From: Paenibacillus glacialis
GTDB lineage: Bacteria; Bacillota; Bacilli; Paenibacillales; Paenibacillaceae
Length of the DNA stretch: 64,000 nt
Assembly (NCBI RefSeq): GCF_001637205.1
Contig: NZ_LVJH01000034.1
Coordinates: 1-64,000, forward strand
Direction: 5' to 3'
The notes under the pieces were generated by a model. That model searched no databases. It worked only from the letters and a program-made list of their open reading frames with translations, and was not told the origin of the DNA. Positions 16,002 to 25,784 of this stretch are shown here, piece by piece (the first letter of the stretch is position 1; every line of letters starts with the position of its first letter). The position numbers were made by a program, and so were the translations under genes.

Positions 16002-16865
16002 TTAGCCATTCAATAATTTCTCGAGCTTAGGAAATACACGAAGTGCATTTCCATAGAATACTTGCTCCCAATAGGCTTCGGGAATTAAATTCTTTACAAA
16101 TCGGATATAGGAATCAAGAGGGACAAGTGGCCAATCCGTACCAAACACCAGTCTGTCGTATCGTTCAGCGAATACGAGGGCACGGCGGAAATGATCCGTA
16201 TAGGTCTGCTCTTGCATCAAACGTTCGACCTTTGCATCGTCACCTACAATCCAACCGGATAAATCAGCATATAGGTTCGGATTCTTCTCTAATAAGGCTG
16301 CCGCGTCCATGACCCATGGATCGCCTAGATGACACATCATAAAGGTGATGTCTCGATGCTTAAGGAAGGTCTCTTCCATAGAGAGTGGATGAGAGTACTT
16401 CAGTAAGCCTCTGTCGGAGTAAGTCAGACCTCCATGAATGACGATAGGTAGGTTATAAGTTGAGGCTAGTTCGTAAATAGGGTCATAAATAGGATCACCA
16501 ACATTGTAGTGATAATAGCCTGCATACAATTTGATACCTACTACATGATCCTGTTGAAGTGTCTGTTCTAGCAGCTCTAGCTGATTACCATCGTTCAGGG
16601 TTAATGGATTGATGCCAACACAAGTGTACAGATTGGGTGGCAACTTCTCAGTAAGATCAAGCATCATCGGATTAGCTGCAGCAAGATCGGGAAAGGCACC
16701 GGGTATCGTTTCTGTTACGCCCATGCCAACACCTGCGATAACACCTGCCCGCTTAAATTCTTCTTGTAAGCCTTCTGCTGAATAATCGATGTATGCCAAT
16801 GTTTGGGCGGTCTCATGAAAGGATTCTATGTTGGAATAATGGATATGTGCATCGATAATTTTCAT
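16002..16865 (-). CDS. Amidohydrolase-2 family metal-dependent hydrolase
   Basis: This 287-aa TIM-barrel protein has the family metal sites: IDAHIHYS at residues 4-11, KLYAGYY, IVIHGGLTY, MMCHLGDPWVMDA, and the catalytic Asp in LVFGTDWPLVPL. Relatives act on lactones, decarboxylate aromatic acids, or hydrolyse amides, so the reaction is not predictable. It lies 13 bases after the stop of the GNAT fusion gene on the same strand and is probably its operon partner. It is cytoplasmic, with no signal peptide. Confidence 0.82.
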   Translation of the reverse strand: MKIIDAHIHYSNIESFHETAQTLAYIDYSAEGLQEEFKRAGVIAGVGMGVTETIPGAFPDLAAANPMMLDLTEKLPPNLYTCVGINPLTLNDGNQLELLEQTLQQDHVVGIKLYAGYYHYNVGDPIYDPIYELASTYNLPIVIHGGLTYSDRGLLKYSHPLSMEETFLKHRDITFMMCHLGDPWVMDAAALLEKNPNLYADLSGWIVGDDAKVERLMQEQTYTDHFRRALVFAERYDRLVFGTDWPLVPLDSYIRFVKNLIPEAYWEQVFYGNALRVFPKLEKLLNG

Positions 16866-16878
16866 GTGTTAACCCCTC

Positions 16879-19800
16879 TCATGATTGCGTTGTGAAACGG
16901 ATATCGAACAAATCACTGTAAACATGATCAGGGACAATCTGATCTCCGATGGTATAGAACTGTGGTTTGGCAAATTGAGATTCGCCGACCTTAACAAGTA
17001 GTTCTTCAATAACGGTAGAAGACATCGCATGTGTATTCACAAATGCATAACATACCTCTAAATCTGGATGAGTGACAAGTGTCAGTCGCTCTGCATGTTC
17101 CGAAGATCCATATTGCACGATACCTGAGGTCTCGATATCATATTGGATTCGGCCAGCCTTATAGACCAGAGGATCACCTTGCATACCGTTCAGGTGAACT
17201 TGGCTATTCTTCAGATCCTCACTAGCTTTGAAGAAGCTGGAAGTAATCATGCGGATAGGCGGTAGATGAGCACCAGTGAGTTGTTCGATCATGATAATAT
17301 GACATACGACGGGTGCTCCAGGCAATAGCATATAATGGTGATGGAGAATGAGTCCCTTATACTTCTCATTATTAGTAATGGATACACTCATCCGAATGCC
17401 AGACCATTCATTTCCTTTATTATCTGTAAGTTGAGTAAAGGAAGTTGTTCGTGGTTCTTCCATCAGACTTAGGAGGGAGCTCCAACGGAAGCTAGTAGCT
17501 ATGCCCCCTAACCATGGGTTCCACCAAGATTTCGGTCCAACCTGTGGGAAGGAAGAATCTAACCATTCCCGTCCTTGATGTGTGATCGAGAAGAGGGAAG
17601 GTGCAAATGCTGGACTCGCCTGAATTCGTAGCGTACCATTGTCTGCTGTGAATACCTCTAAGCCTTGTTGGGTGGAAGTCTCACATTGAACCTCTGCATG
17701 TGATATAGGGAATATTATCTTTCTTCTCTTTGTCTCAAAGGGTTCGAAATTCAATTGTATGTCGGCTACATCAACCTTATGATTACCCTGTATCGTAATT
17801 GGTAGGGTGACTTGGGATAGTTGTTGGTCACTAGCTATAGTGAGACTATCCGAAACAATGCTATTCAAGTCTGAGGAAACGGTTACTTGTCCATCTAGAT
17901 AAATTGTTGTTCGTTCCTTCAAAGTGATTTGAAATGAGTCTTTTACAAAAGGATTTCCATCGTTAAGCGAACAAGTAAGATGCTCCGAAGTTCTTAGTTG
18001 CTTCGAATTCTGTTCCTGCATAGCGAAGGCACGGAAATCCCGCCAATCTGCGAACGTCCCCACCATAATACAAACGGGTTCCGTCTCTATGACTTGCCCA
18101 GCATGAAGCTTGCCAAGTGGATGTTCGATGGCGAAGACCCAACCGTCTTTCAACAATTGTTGGCTGGCAGGCCAACTGATACCATGATTTGATAATCCAC
18201 GGTAAGCGAAGAACCAATTCTCTATAATCAATTTGAAATCCCAGCAATCCTTAAGTGAAGCATCCACACCCTGCCGTAGATCGAGGTATTCTCCATCATA
18301 GGGAATCACGTTGTTCATGATATCGTACATAATTCCTTCACGTAGTATTAAATCGCAAGCCGTCGTTACGTCAGATGTGTTCTGTACGCGATAATGATGT
18401 TTGACGATGCCGTTACCATGAAGTTTCGTAATAGCCACCAGGAGGATGCCCTCATAACCTGGCATAGTATAGTGTGCTTCCATAACCATAAGTTGCCGTT
18501 CTGTATATTGGGTTACATGGATGGGGCGATTCTTTACGAACTCATTCGAAAAAGGCAGACCCAATTTAGGGAAGGTCAGTTCAGTATCGTGAATCTCTTT
18601 GCCATCCTGAGCAACAGTAGTATTATTGTTCAATTTATTCAAATGGACGGAATAACCACCATTACAAATGATCCACTCGGTTTGCGTCTCCCCTCCGAAC
18701 ATGGCAGTATGCCCTTGGAAGAGCGCATTTAGCTCTCTATGGACGACGATTTGTTCGTTACCTATAACTACTAATAGCTCAATAGATTGTTTCAAGACAC
18801 CATACTCATTTAGAGTAGCAGTGATTGGAACGGTTCTACGACCTTTAGCAGGAATAGTGGTCTCGATATGACGTTGTTCGAAGGAAATCATAGATGTTGT
18901 AGGCATATCGAACGAAAAGACGGTCTCCTCATTAAATCCGTTCTCGATCGTTAAGAATAGCTCCATTTCTTGCCCAACATAAAATGCATGATTAGCAGAT
19001 TCAAGTGTGAGAGTAGCGGGATATGTAGGGACGATACCGACTTTGAATACGGTCTTAAGACCGTTAATGCTCAGCTCAGCCTCCACAACCGGATGATTCT
19101 GCCACGGGTTCTGTTCTTCTTCAATAGGATGGACTCTAAATTGGCCTTTAATGACATCGGTTCCGGTAACGACTCGGGATTCACTCAGATCGAACTCAAT
19201 CTGCTTATTGCTTACGCCACTTACTTCAACAGTTAGAGGGACGTTGTTCTTGCTAATGAGTTCATAGATGATTTCGTAGTTTTTGCCGAAAGGAAGACTG
19301 TGATTTACAACGGTTGCGGAAATGAGATAGTCATCCGTCTCAATCAGTCGAAGTCCACGACCTGTACGCTCATACTCCATCTTCAAATATCGTCCATCTT
19401 TATTCCATTCGTATGTGAAGTAGTCGAAGCCATTCTCTTTACGACCATCTGGCTCAACGAGCAGAACACGAGTGCTCGCTGTATACCAGTCGATGTCTTC
19501 GAAATAGCCGCGAACGGGTTCTGTTTGAAGCACGGATGGAATGAAATTCATGAGATGCGTCGTGTCGTCGCGCTTTTCCCAAAAGAATCCCGATTTCTTA
19601 TAAGTGGGAACAGCCTTTGTATTTCCGGGCCATGTATGAAGATCGAGTCTAGTCCAACCTAAGTTTATGGTCTCTTGTAATGCACGGAGAACAAGCGTCT
19701 TACCTACCTTACGACCATGGTAATCCGGACGTACGTTCAATAACGGAATATATAGGGCACCTTCGTCATCCTTATAGTGAGAGAAGCTACAATAACCAAC

Positions 19801-19998
19801 GACCTCATCTTTTGCTAAGGCTAGAAACACTTTGAGGTGGGAACTATTGGTATGCTCAGCGAGTATAACTTGTTCTGTTCGTACAGAATTATCGCCACCC
19901 CAGCTTTCTCTGCTTTGGTTCCACATATCAGCCACCGATGCAGCATACTTTGGTTCATATTCGACTATTGCCACCTGATCAATGTTGAGTTGTGTCAT
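16879..19998 (-). CDS. GNAT acetyltransferase fused to a large beta-rich region
   Basis: Residues 1-160 form a GNAT domain: VRPDYHGRKVGKTLVLRAL is the acetyl-CoA-binding motif A, and AVPTYKKSGFFWEKR is motif B. The remaining roughly 880 residues have no signal peptide. They look like stacked beta-sandwiches: Ig-like pieces near 260-440, then a region with WKDGWVF-like and FADWRDFRAFA segments that recalls carbohydrate-active or mutarotase-like folds. ATG follows AGGAGG at 6 bases. It is first in an operon with the amidohydrolase. Function unknown. The fusion suggests recognition of a large or sugar-like cytoplasmic substrate that is then acetylated, but this is inference. Confidence 0.75.
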   Translation of the reverse strand: MTQLNIDQVAIVEYEPKYAASVADMWNQSRESWGGDNSVRTEQVILAEHTNSSHLKVFLALAKDEVVGYCSFSHYKDDEGALYIPLLNVRPDYHGRKVGKTLVLRALQETINLGWTRLDLHTWPGNTKAVPTYKKSGFFWEKRDDTTHLMNFIPSVLQTEPVRGYFEDIDWYTASTRVLLVEPDGRKENGFDYFTYEWNKDGRYLKMEYERTGRGLRLIETDDYLISATVVNHSLPFGKNYEIIYELISKNNVPLTVEVSGVSNKQIEFDLSESRVVTGTDVIKGQFRVHPIEEEQNPWQNHPVVEAELSINGLKTVFKVGIVPTYPATLTLESANHAFYVGQEMELFLTIENGFNEETVFSFDMPTTSMISFEQRHIETTIPAKGRRTVPITATLNEYGVLKQSIELLVVIGNEQIVVHRELNALFQGHTAMFGGETQTEWIICNGGYSVHLNKLNNNTTVAQDGKEIHDTELTFPKLGLPFSNEFVKNRPIHVTQYTERQLMVMEAHYTMPGYEGILLVAITKLHGNGIVKHHYRVQNTSDVTTACDLILREGIMYDIMNNVIPYDGEYLDLRQGVDASLKDCWDFKLIIENWFFAYRGLSNHGISWPASQQLLKDGWVFAIEHPLGKLHAGQVIETEPVCIMVGTFADWRDFRAFAMQEQNSKQLRTSEHLTCSLNDGNPFVKDSFQITLKERTTIYLDGQVTVSSDLNSIVSDSLTIASDQQLSQVTLPITIQGNHKVDVADIQLNFEPFETKRRKIIFPISHAEVQCETSTQQGLEVFTADNGTLRIQASPAFAPSLFSITHQGREWLDSSFPQVGPKSWWNPWLGGIATSFRWSSLLSLMEEPRTTSFTQLTDNKGNEWSGIRMSVSITNNEKYKGLILHHHYMLLPGAPVVCHIIMIEQLTGAHLPPIRMITSSFFKASEDLKNSQVHLNGMQGDPLVYKAGRIQYDIETSGIVQYGSSEHAERLTLVTHPDLEVCYAFVNTHAMSSTVIEELLVKVGESQFAKPQFYTIGDQIVPDHVYSDLFDIRFTTQS

Positions 19999-20091
19999 TT
20001 GAAACCTCCTAATATATGCTAATTAGATTATTCTAACTGAATAGTAGGTCAAAAGGGAAGTGTATCATAGGACTTATCTCTTGTATTGACT

Positions 20092-20105
20092 ATACCTAGA
20101 GGTAT
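20092..20105. promoter_or_regulatory. Palindrome ATACCTAGAGGTAT between divergent genes
   Basis: A perfect 14-bp palindrome lies right after TTGACT in the divergent gap between the GNAT fusion and the kinase/dGTPase pair. The position suits an operator. No regulator is adjacent. Confidence 0.35.
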
Positions 20106-20241
20106 TATTTAAGTGCGAGTTACTTCACGGAGGGGTGGAGTTCTCGCAATACGCTATCTCACGCTTATTAAATAGATATTTTCTTCTCTCATTTAAGTAT
20201 AAAATAGCATTAATCATTCTTTAGATATTTTGGAGGTTATC

Positions 20242-20802
20242 ATGTCATTCAAGCTCATTATATTTCAAGGCCCGAGTGCCTCAGGGAAAAGTACACTTCA
20301 AGCACTACTAGATATACCGAAGGTAGTTACATGGACTTCTCGCGCACCTAGGGAAGGAGAGGTGAATGGGGTAGACTATCATTTTGTGACAAAGGAAACC
20401 ATGTGCGAGATGTTTATAGGAGGGGATATGCTGGAAATGACGGAGTACCAAGGTAATTATTATGGGACGTCCATTGTAGCAATAAACCAAATCATGAACG
20501 CTAAGCAAATGAATTCAGTGGTTATGGATGCCAAAGGAGTAAAGATACTCAAGGAGAGATTCCACGATACGATTCTAGTTATAGGTGTCACTGCTAATAA
20601 AGAACAATGTAGATTACGTTTGTTATCAAGAAATACGGATGACAAGGACGTTTCCCGTCGGCTTGCAAGTTTTGAGGAAGAAACGAGTGCGCTCGCTCAG
20701 TGTGATATCGTGATATACAATACGGAGGAGAACAGGGAAAAGGCGAAACGAATGATAAGTTACATTAAGCGAGGGTTGGTGGAGAACAGTGAGCTTTTAT
20801 AA
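20242..20802 (+). CDS. Guanylate kinase-like protein
   Basis: The ATG at 20242 follows TTGGAGG. The frame from 20230 is an extension without support. The 186-aa product has the P-loop GPSASGKST at residues 10-18 and the GMP-binding motif WTSRAPREGEVNGVDYHF, plus YGTS near residue 73. It is close to guanylate kinase, but SASGKS and the weak lid region suggest a divergent paralogue, not the housekeeping gmk. Its 3' end overlaps the dGTPase start by 14 bases, so the two are translationally coupled. Together they touch guanine deoxynucleotides. The physiological purpose is unknown. Confidence 0.8.
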   Translation: MSFKLIIFQGPSASGKSTLQALLDIPKVVTWTSRAPREGEVNGVDYHFVTKETMCEMFIGGDMLEMTEYQGNYYGTSIVAINQIMNAKQMNSVVMDAKGVKILKERFHDTILVIGVTANKEQCRLRLLSRNTDDKDVSRRLASFEEETSALAQCDIVIYNTEENREKAKRMISYIKRGLVENSELL

Positions 20803-22024
20803 TCAAGAAACGATGGATTACGTTCAAGATAGCATTGCTTTGTTGGATAAGTTAAATTTCCGCTTGCACGCTATGGGAGATGATGAGAGAGGAAGAGAGG
20901 ACTATTCGCGCGATTATGCACGTGTGTTATATTCAGCATCCTTTCGAAGATTACAAGGTAAAATGCAACTTCTTGGAATAGATAACAACCACTTTTTTCG
21001 TAATCGATTAACACATAGTATGGAAGTTGCACAAATTGCAAGAGGGCTAGCCATGGATCTTAAACTTGATACAACTTTTGTTGTTGAAGCATGTTCCCTT
21101 GCACATGATTTAGGGAATCCACCGATCGGGCATTATGGAGAAAGAGTGTTGGGAGAACTTGTTCATGATATTGGGAGTTTTGAGGGGAATGCCCAGACAC
21201 TTAGAATTTTAATGAAATTAGAGAAGAAGCATTATGGTTATCAGGGCCTAAATCTCACATTCAGATCTCTATTAGGGGTTGTGAAATACTTCAACAAATA
21301 TAATAGTGGTGAGAATAATAAGTTTATATATGATGATAATTATCAAGTTATAAAGGAAGTTTTAGATAGTCTTAATTTAACGGATAAAGATGCATGCACT
21401 ATTGATATGCAGATTATGGACTTAGCGGATGAGATCGCGTATGCTGCTCATGATTTAGAAGATTGTCTTAGTCAGAATTTATTTTCAATTGATGAACTCC
21501 TGTATGAATTTAAAGTACATGAAGCTTATCAAAGTGCTTATAGTGTGCTAGAAGGCATCATACATCATTGTAAAACATTCGCTTCTCAAGGCACTCGACT
21601 GAAATCTTCCGAGGAATATTCTTTTTTGTTTAGAAAAGAATTGACCTCAAAAATAGTGAATACGTTAATCAGAGACATTACATATAACCCAACGATAGGT
21701 AAACTAAGTTTTAATCAATATGGAACATTATCTTCTGGATTGAAAAAAATGGTCTTTCATATGATATTGCGCAAGCCTTCTGTACAAATGTATGAAAAAA
21801 AAGGTGAGAAGGTATTAAGGGGGCTCTACACTGTATATAACGATGAGAGTTTTAATAAAGACCTACAGTTACTTCCTCCAGAGTACAGAGTAAGTGATAA
21901 TAATATCGATAAAAGGAGAAATATTATTGATTTTATATCTGGTATGATGGATAGCTTCGCCGTTCAAGAATATTCAAAGTATTATGGAGAAAATGTTAGC
22001 TTGTATACGATAAGGAATGAATAG
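20789..22024 (+). CDS. dgt: dGTPase-like HD-domain triphosphohydrolase
   Basis: The GTG start at 20789 is inside the kinase-like gene, behind GGTGGAG. The 411-aa product has the HD-domain signature of dNTP triphosphohydrolases: YSRDYARVLYSASFRRLQGK, then RLTHSMEVAQIA (metal His), SLAHDLGNPPIGHYGE (the HD pair) and IMDLADEIAYAAHDLED (distal Asp). Such enzymes cleave dGTP or other dNTPs to nucleoside and triphosphate. Some protect against phage by draining dNTPs. After its stop a shifted frame continues IEKIEEQRNAKEIIDQINKK, so the C-terminus may have been shortened by a frameshift. Substrate is not predictable. Confidence 0.85.
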   Translation: MSFYNQETMDYVQDSIALLDKLNFRLHAMGDDERGREDYSRDYARVLYSASFRRLQGKMQLLGIDNNHFFRNRLTHSMEVAQIARGLAMDLKLDTTFVVEACSLAHDLGNPPIGHYGERVLGELVHDIGSFEGNAQTLRILMKLEKKHYGYQGLNLTFRSLLGVVKYFNKYNSGENNKFIYDDNYQVIKEVLDSLNLTDKDACTIDMQIMDLADEIAYAAHDLEDCLSQNLFSIDELLYEFKVHEAYQSAYSVLEGIIHHCKTFASQGTRLKSSEEYSFLFRKELTSKIVNTLIRDITYNPTIGKLSFNQYGTLSSGLKKMVFHMILRKPSVQMYEKKGEKVLRGLYTVYNDESFNKDLQLLPPEYRVSDNNIDKRRNIIDFISGMMDSFAVQEYSKYYGENVSLYTIRNE

Positions 22025-22086
22025 AGAAAATAGAGGAACAAAGAAATGCTAAAGAAATTATTGATCAGATAAACAAGAAATTTAAG

Positions 22087-22124
22087 AAACGGAGTCATCT
22101 CTGCATAGGGGATGACTCCGTTAA
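22087..22124. terminator. Bidirectional hairpin terminator
   Basis: AACGGAGTCATC pairs with GATGACTCCGTT around an 11-base loop, with A/T-rich flanks. It separates the dGTPase gene from the convergent SgrR-like gene. Confidence 0.75.
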
Positions 22125-22130
22125 ATATAC

Positions 22131-23852
22131 CTAGGTAACGTCGGGCAGAGGTGGGAACCATATATGTCGTAGATCGACCCATCCTTGACTGTTAAAAGTC
22201 ACACCACGAACAGAGGGCAGATAGGCGGTCTGAACGGGCCTCTCATAAAGAATATGGAGCTGATGTTCCTGAATCAGACGGGCCTCAATCTGAGCGAACC
22301 TCTGTGCTCTTATATGGGAGTTAGCTTCGCGCATCACATGGTGAAGAAGCGTATCAATATCCACTCGGGTGTGAGGTTCCACATGTTCGGACATCGTTAA
22401 ATAGAGGTCGAATAGACGAAGTTGCTCATCTTGATCTCGAAATAAGGAGAAGACAATAAGATCGGATTCTAATCGGATAGACCCCTTGAATTCTTCGAGC
22501 GATGTCGGTATGACATGGCACACATAACCGAACTTTGCCAAACGTTCAGCTATAAAGTCTGCATCCTGTTTGTATTGAGGAATGGTCGCAATCTGAAGTG
22601 GGAGCTTGTTCTCGCTTACGTGTCCATGATTCAGTGAATCCCCGTAATTTAGGAAGGATTCTTCGCCACGTAGACAGGATAAAATATGAGCTCTAACGAC
22701 TGGATCATTCAGAGGTCCGGTTTTTTTGGTGTTACAGGTTACGAACTTTCGAACAGAGGCTTCGGAGTGAATTTGGCTCCAGGATGCCCCTTCTGCCAAG
22801 GAAGGATTATGAATAATGTGAAAGGGCGATAGCGGATCTGGCGTGTGCTCCGAATCGGTCTTATCCGATGGAATATCCCAAGGAACAGAGACAATTTCCA
22901 CGCGGTCCAAATGTGCTCTTCCTTGGAAATAATGAGTGAACACCTCTAACACGCAAATACTGTCATTCATCTCGGTTACCTTGAACGGTCCAGTTCCTAT
23001 GGGCTTCGTACCGAAGCTAGCCTCTCCCAATTGGTCTAATTCTCTTGGGACAATAGCAGCACGACTTGTAGATAAGAAGGATAGAAATAACTCATTAGGT
23101 TCTTTGAGTTGGATGATGACAGTTGTAGGATTAAGAGCTCGGATGGATTTTATTTGTTTGGAAATAAAACCGTATAGCGTTTTCTGAGATGTTTCGATTA
23201 ATCGCTCAAACGTATACACGACATCATGGGCCGTCATTAACGTACCATGATGGAATAGCACTTCTTTACGTAGATAGAACGTCCACTGTGTGCGACTCGA
23301 GTCTACGTCCCAAGCGTGAGCTATATTGGGAAGAATATCATCCGAATTGTTTGCTCTTCTAGTGAGACCATCGAACACATGGCTAGAAACAAAAGATTCA
23401 GCCAAAAGATTCATATATAGGGGATCTAGGGTGTGAAGCCTCTCGCGAATAGGCAATCGGAGAGTGTCAATTTGTTTATTACTTCTAATCTCAGAGTGGT
23501 GTCCAAAATAAGTGAGTAACCATTCCTGGAGTCGATCCTGCATCATCGATGACCTGGCATGGATTCTAATCTGATCAATCGCATGTTTGAGGTCTTGTCG
23601 ACTAATCGCCTTCATCATCGATTGAGCGGCGATCTCTTCAGGTTGAATGAGGAAGCGTAATGTAGAGCGACGTCCACGTCCACGTTTAGGTTCCCAATGT
23701 ATCCATTCGTGCTCCACCATGTTACCAATAACGATAGAGGCGTTCCGATGCGTGCAATTTAATGTCGTGGCTAACTCATCCAATGTGATCTGGACATCTT
23801 CTGAGGTTCCGTAATGCGAATAAAGACGCAGGAATTGGTTGTGTAACTTCAT
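22131..23852 (-). CDS. SgrR-like regulator with solute-binding-protein domain
   Basis: Residues 1-110 form a winged-helix N-terminal domain of the SgrR_N type (TLDELATTLNCTHRNASIVI). From about 150 to 480 runs a family 5 solute-binding domain (DGLTRRANNSDDILPNIAHAW, LRKEVLFHHGTLMTAHDVVYTFERL, GTGPFKVTE). It has no signal peptide, so the binding domain is a cytoplasmic sensor fused to a DNA-binding head. Length 573 aa is normal. ATG follows GAGGTGG. It is divergent from the DUF4173 gene, which could be a target, but the ligand and regulon are unknown. Confidence 0.83.
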   Translation of the reverse strand: MKLHNQFLRLYSHYGTSEDVQITLDELATTLNCTHRNASIVIGNMVEHEWIHWEPKRGRGRRSTLRFLIQPEEIAAQSMMKAISRQDLKHAIDQIRIHARSSMMQDRLQEWLLTYFGHHSEIRSNKQIDTLRLPIRERLHTLDPLYMNLLAESFVSSHVFDGLTRRANNSDDILPNIAHAWDVDSSRTQWTFYLRKEVLFHHGTLMTAHDVVYTFERLIETSQKTLYGFISKQIKSIRALNPTTVIIQLKEPNELFLSFLSTSRAAIVPRELDQLGEASFGTKPIGTGPFKVTEMNDSICVLEVFTHYFQGRAHLDRVEIVSVPWDIPSDKTDSEHTPDPLSPFHIIHNPSLAEGASWSQIHSEASVRKFVTCNTKKTGPLNDPVVRAHILSCLRGEESFLNYGDSLNHGHVSENKLPLQIATIPQYKQDADFIAERLAKFGYVCHVIPTSLEEFKGSIRLESDLIVFSLFRDQDEQLRLFDLYLTMSEHVEPHTRVDIDTLLHHVMREANSHIRAQRFAQIEARLIQEHQLHILYERPVQTAYLPSVRGVTFNSQGWVDLRHIWFPPLPDVT

Positions 23853-23965
23853 AAATAAGATCCACCTCTAAAATAGGAAATTTTAAAATATTTATTTCTA
23901 TTTATCTTCTTATTTTATCATCTAGAATTAGGTTTAGAAAGTAAGAAGTGGAGGGATTACCTGTA

Positions 23966-25477
23966 GTGAATAATATGAAATCGAGAATAGACCGACCTCT
24001 TGTTGCCCTGATTGGTGCGTTCGTCCTAGCTATTGCTCATCAGTATTTGTTTTACGGCAACCTTTTGGGTGTGTCTTATCCTCTCTTTATCGTCCTGCTG
24101 TACTTGTATATGTTCTACAATGCTAAGGATCAAATAGTACAATCCTCATGGTTTGGGTGGGGGCTATTTGGCTCGATCCTGTTACTCTCATTGACATATG
24201 CTGTATTTCAGAACCCCTTTTTCTATGTGCTCAACTTTGTAGCCATTCCTTCGCTGTTCTTCGTGCATATGGCCTATATCCTCAGTGAAAAGAGACCTGT
24301 CTGGTATAAGCCTCAGATGATAGGGGTCGCATTAGAACATCTTATTGTGCAAAGTTTACGACACGTTCCAACCGCGTTTAGAATTGGGAGGACTTCAGCA
24401 CTCAGTACTATGGGCGAACGTCGCAAAACGGTGGTAGGTAAAGTGCTTATTGGGCTTGCGATTTCCACGCCATTATTAATGGTTGTCATTTCCTTGCTCT
24501 CTTCCGCAGACGGGGTGTTCGACCAATTGCTTTTGGGTATTCCCGATTTGATAGGCAATTTCTCCTTTGGAAATGGTATCTTCCGGTTTGTGTGGGTATG
24601 TATTATGTGCTTATTATTGTTCGTTTATTTATGGGGATTCATTGATTCCAAGAAGTACGAGTGGGGTCATGTGAAAGAGGAAGATCGTGTAGACAAGGAT
24701 GCAGCAGCGGACTCAAGGGTCGTGCTAGATCCGATTATCACGGCTACCGTATTAATAGCCATAAATATCGTGTATGTCCTGTTCGTCATATTGCAGTTCT
24801 CCTACTTGTTTGGCGCATGGGAAGGGACATTACCTGAAGGAGCTTCTTATGCTGATTACGCAAGGAGTGGGTTTTTCGAGCTCATCGTCGTAACGGCAAT
24901 CAATTTTGTTCTATTGATGGGTACGCTTGTGTTTAGCGTGAAAAAAGAAGGGCTGCTACAGCGAATCAATAATATCATGTTGTACATCTTGGTTGTCTGC
25001 TCTTGTGTGATGTTGTATTCGGCTTATATGCGACTTGTATTGTACGAGGAGGCTTATGGTTATACGTATATTCGGTTCCTCGTCCATGCGTTTATGATTT
25101 TTCTAGGGATACTGTTGATCGTTGCCGGACTTAGAATACATTTCGCAAGCCTTCCTCTCGCTAAATGCTACATTGTATTGGGACTGTTGTCTTATGTGAT
25201 CATGAACTATACCAGTATGGACATGATTATTGCAGAGAAGAACATGGAACGTTACAAAGGGAGTGGCATTTTGGATGAGTCATATTTGCAGAGTCTATCT
25301 ACAGATGCGACGCCTTCACTTATTCGCTTTAGCCTTGAGGAACATGGGATTATAGATGAGCATTTGAAAGAACAATGGAAGAACTTGTCCGCGAGGGATC
25401 GTGATTGGCCATCATTTAATCTATCGGAATATCGAGCGGAGAGAGCGCTAGAGAAGTATTTCTTGGGAGAGAATTAA
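23966..25477 (+). CDS. DUF4173 polytopic membrane protein
   Basis: The product has about 12-13 hydrophobic helices and a C-terminal soluble tail (WPSFNLSEYRAERALEKYF), which fits DUF4173. I chose GTG at 23966 because GGAGGG ends 10 bases earlier. A GTG at 23948 and an ATG at 23975 are alternatives. The arrangement of helices and the conserved DSxKxEW-like loop are family features, but no function is known. It is monocistronic, divergent from the SgrR-like regulator, and followed by a strong hairpin. Confidence 0.8.
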   Translation: MNNMKSRIDRPLVALIGAFVLAIAHQYLFYGNLLGVSYPLFIVLLYLYMFYNAKDQIVQSSWFGWGLFGSILLLSLTYAVFQNPFFYVLNFVAIPSLFFVHMAYILSEKRPVWYKPQMIGVALEHLIVQSLRHVPTAFRIGRTSALSTMGERRKTVVGKVLIGLAISTPLLMVVISLLSSADGVFDQLLLGIPDLIGNFSFGNGIFRFVWVCIMCLLLFVYLWGFIDSKKYEWGHVKEEDRVDKDAAADSRVVLDPIITATVLIAINIVYVLFVILQFSYLFGAWEGTLPEGASYADYARSGFFELIVVTAINFVLLMGTLVFSVKKEGLLQRINNIMLYILVVCSCVMLYSAYMRLVLYEEAYGYTYIRFLVHAFMIFLGILLIVAGLRIHFASLPLAKCYIVLGLLSYVIMNYTSMDMIIAEKNMERYKGSGILDESYLQSLSTDATPSLIRFSLEEHGIIDEHLKEQWKNLSARDRDWPSFNLSEYRAERALEKYFLGEN

Positions 25478-25505
25478 ATAGACAAGAAGAAATCTATAAA
25501 TATTA

Positions 25506-25545
25506 GAAGAAGACTACCTCAAGTTACGGATTGGTAGTCTTCTTT
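25506..25545. terminator. Bidirectional terminator
   Basis: AGAAGACTACC pairs with GGTAGTCTTCT around a 14-base loop, followed by TTGTT. It lies between convergent genes ending at 25477 and 25572. Confidence 0.85.
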
Positions 25546-25571
25546 GTTAACTAATTTATAGAAATGGATCC

Positions 25572-25784
25572 TCAGTTATGCTTGTCCATATGTTTTGTTA
25601 TAACATCCAGCTGGCTTTCGATATTACGAAGGCGAGCTTCAGCAGCCATTTGACTTCTTTTTGTTTGAGCAGAATGTGTTAGTAATTTTCTTGTAAATCG
25701 ATAAAACGAAACAAAGAATAAAATAATCAATCCTACAACCACTATGGATAGAATCAATCCAGGAATCCCTACACCGTTAAGCAT
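25572..25784 (-). CDS. Small membrane protein with one helix and coiled tail
   Basis: The 70-aa product has one hydrophobic helix at residues 7-28 (IPGLILSIVVVGLIILFFVS). A basic and amphipathic tail follows, likely a short coiled coil (EARLRNIESQLDVITKHM). This resembles DUF4083-type small Bacillales proteins. AGGGGAA lies upstream of ATG. It is probably oriented with the tail in the cytoplasm. No function known. Confidence 0.7.
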   Translation of the reverse strand: MLNGVGIPGLILSIVVVGLIILFFVSFYRFTRKLLTHSAQTKRSQMAAEARLRNIESQLDVITKHMDKHN

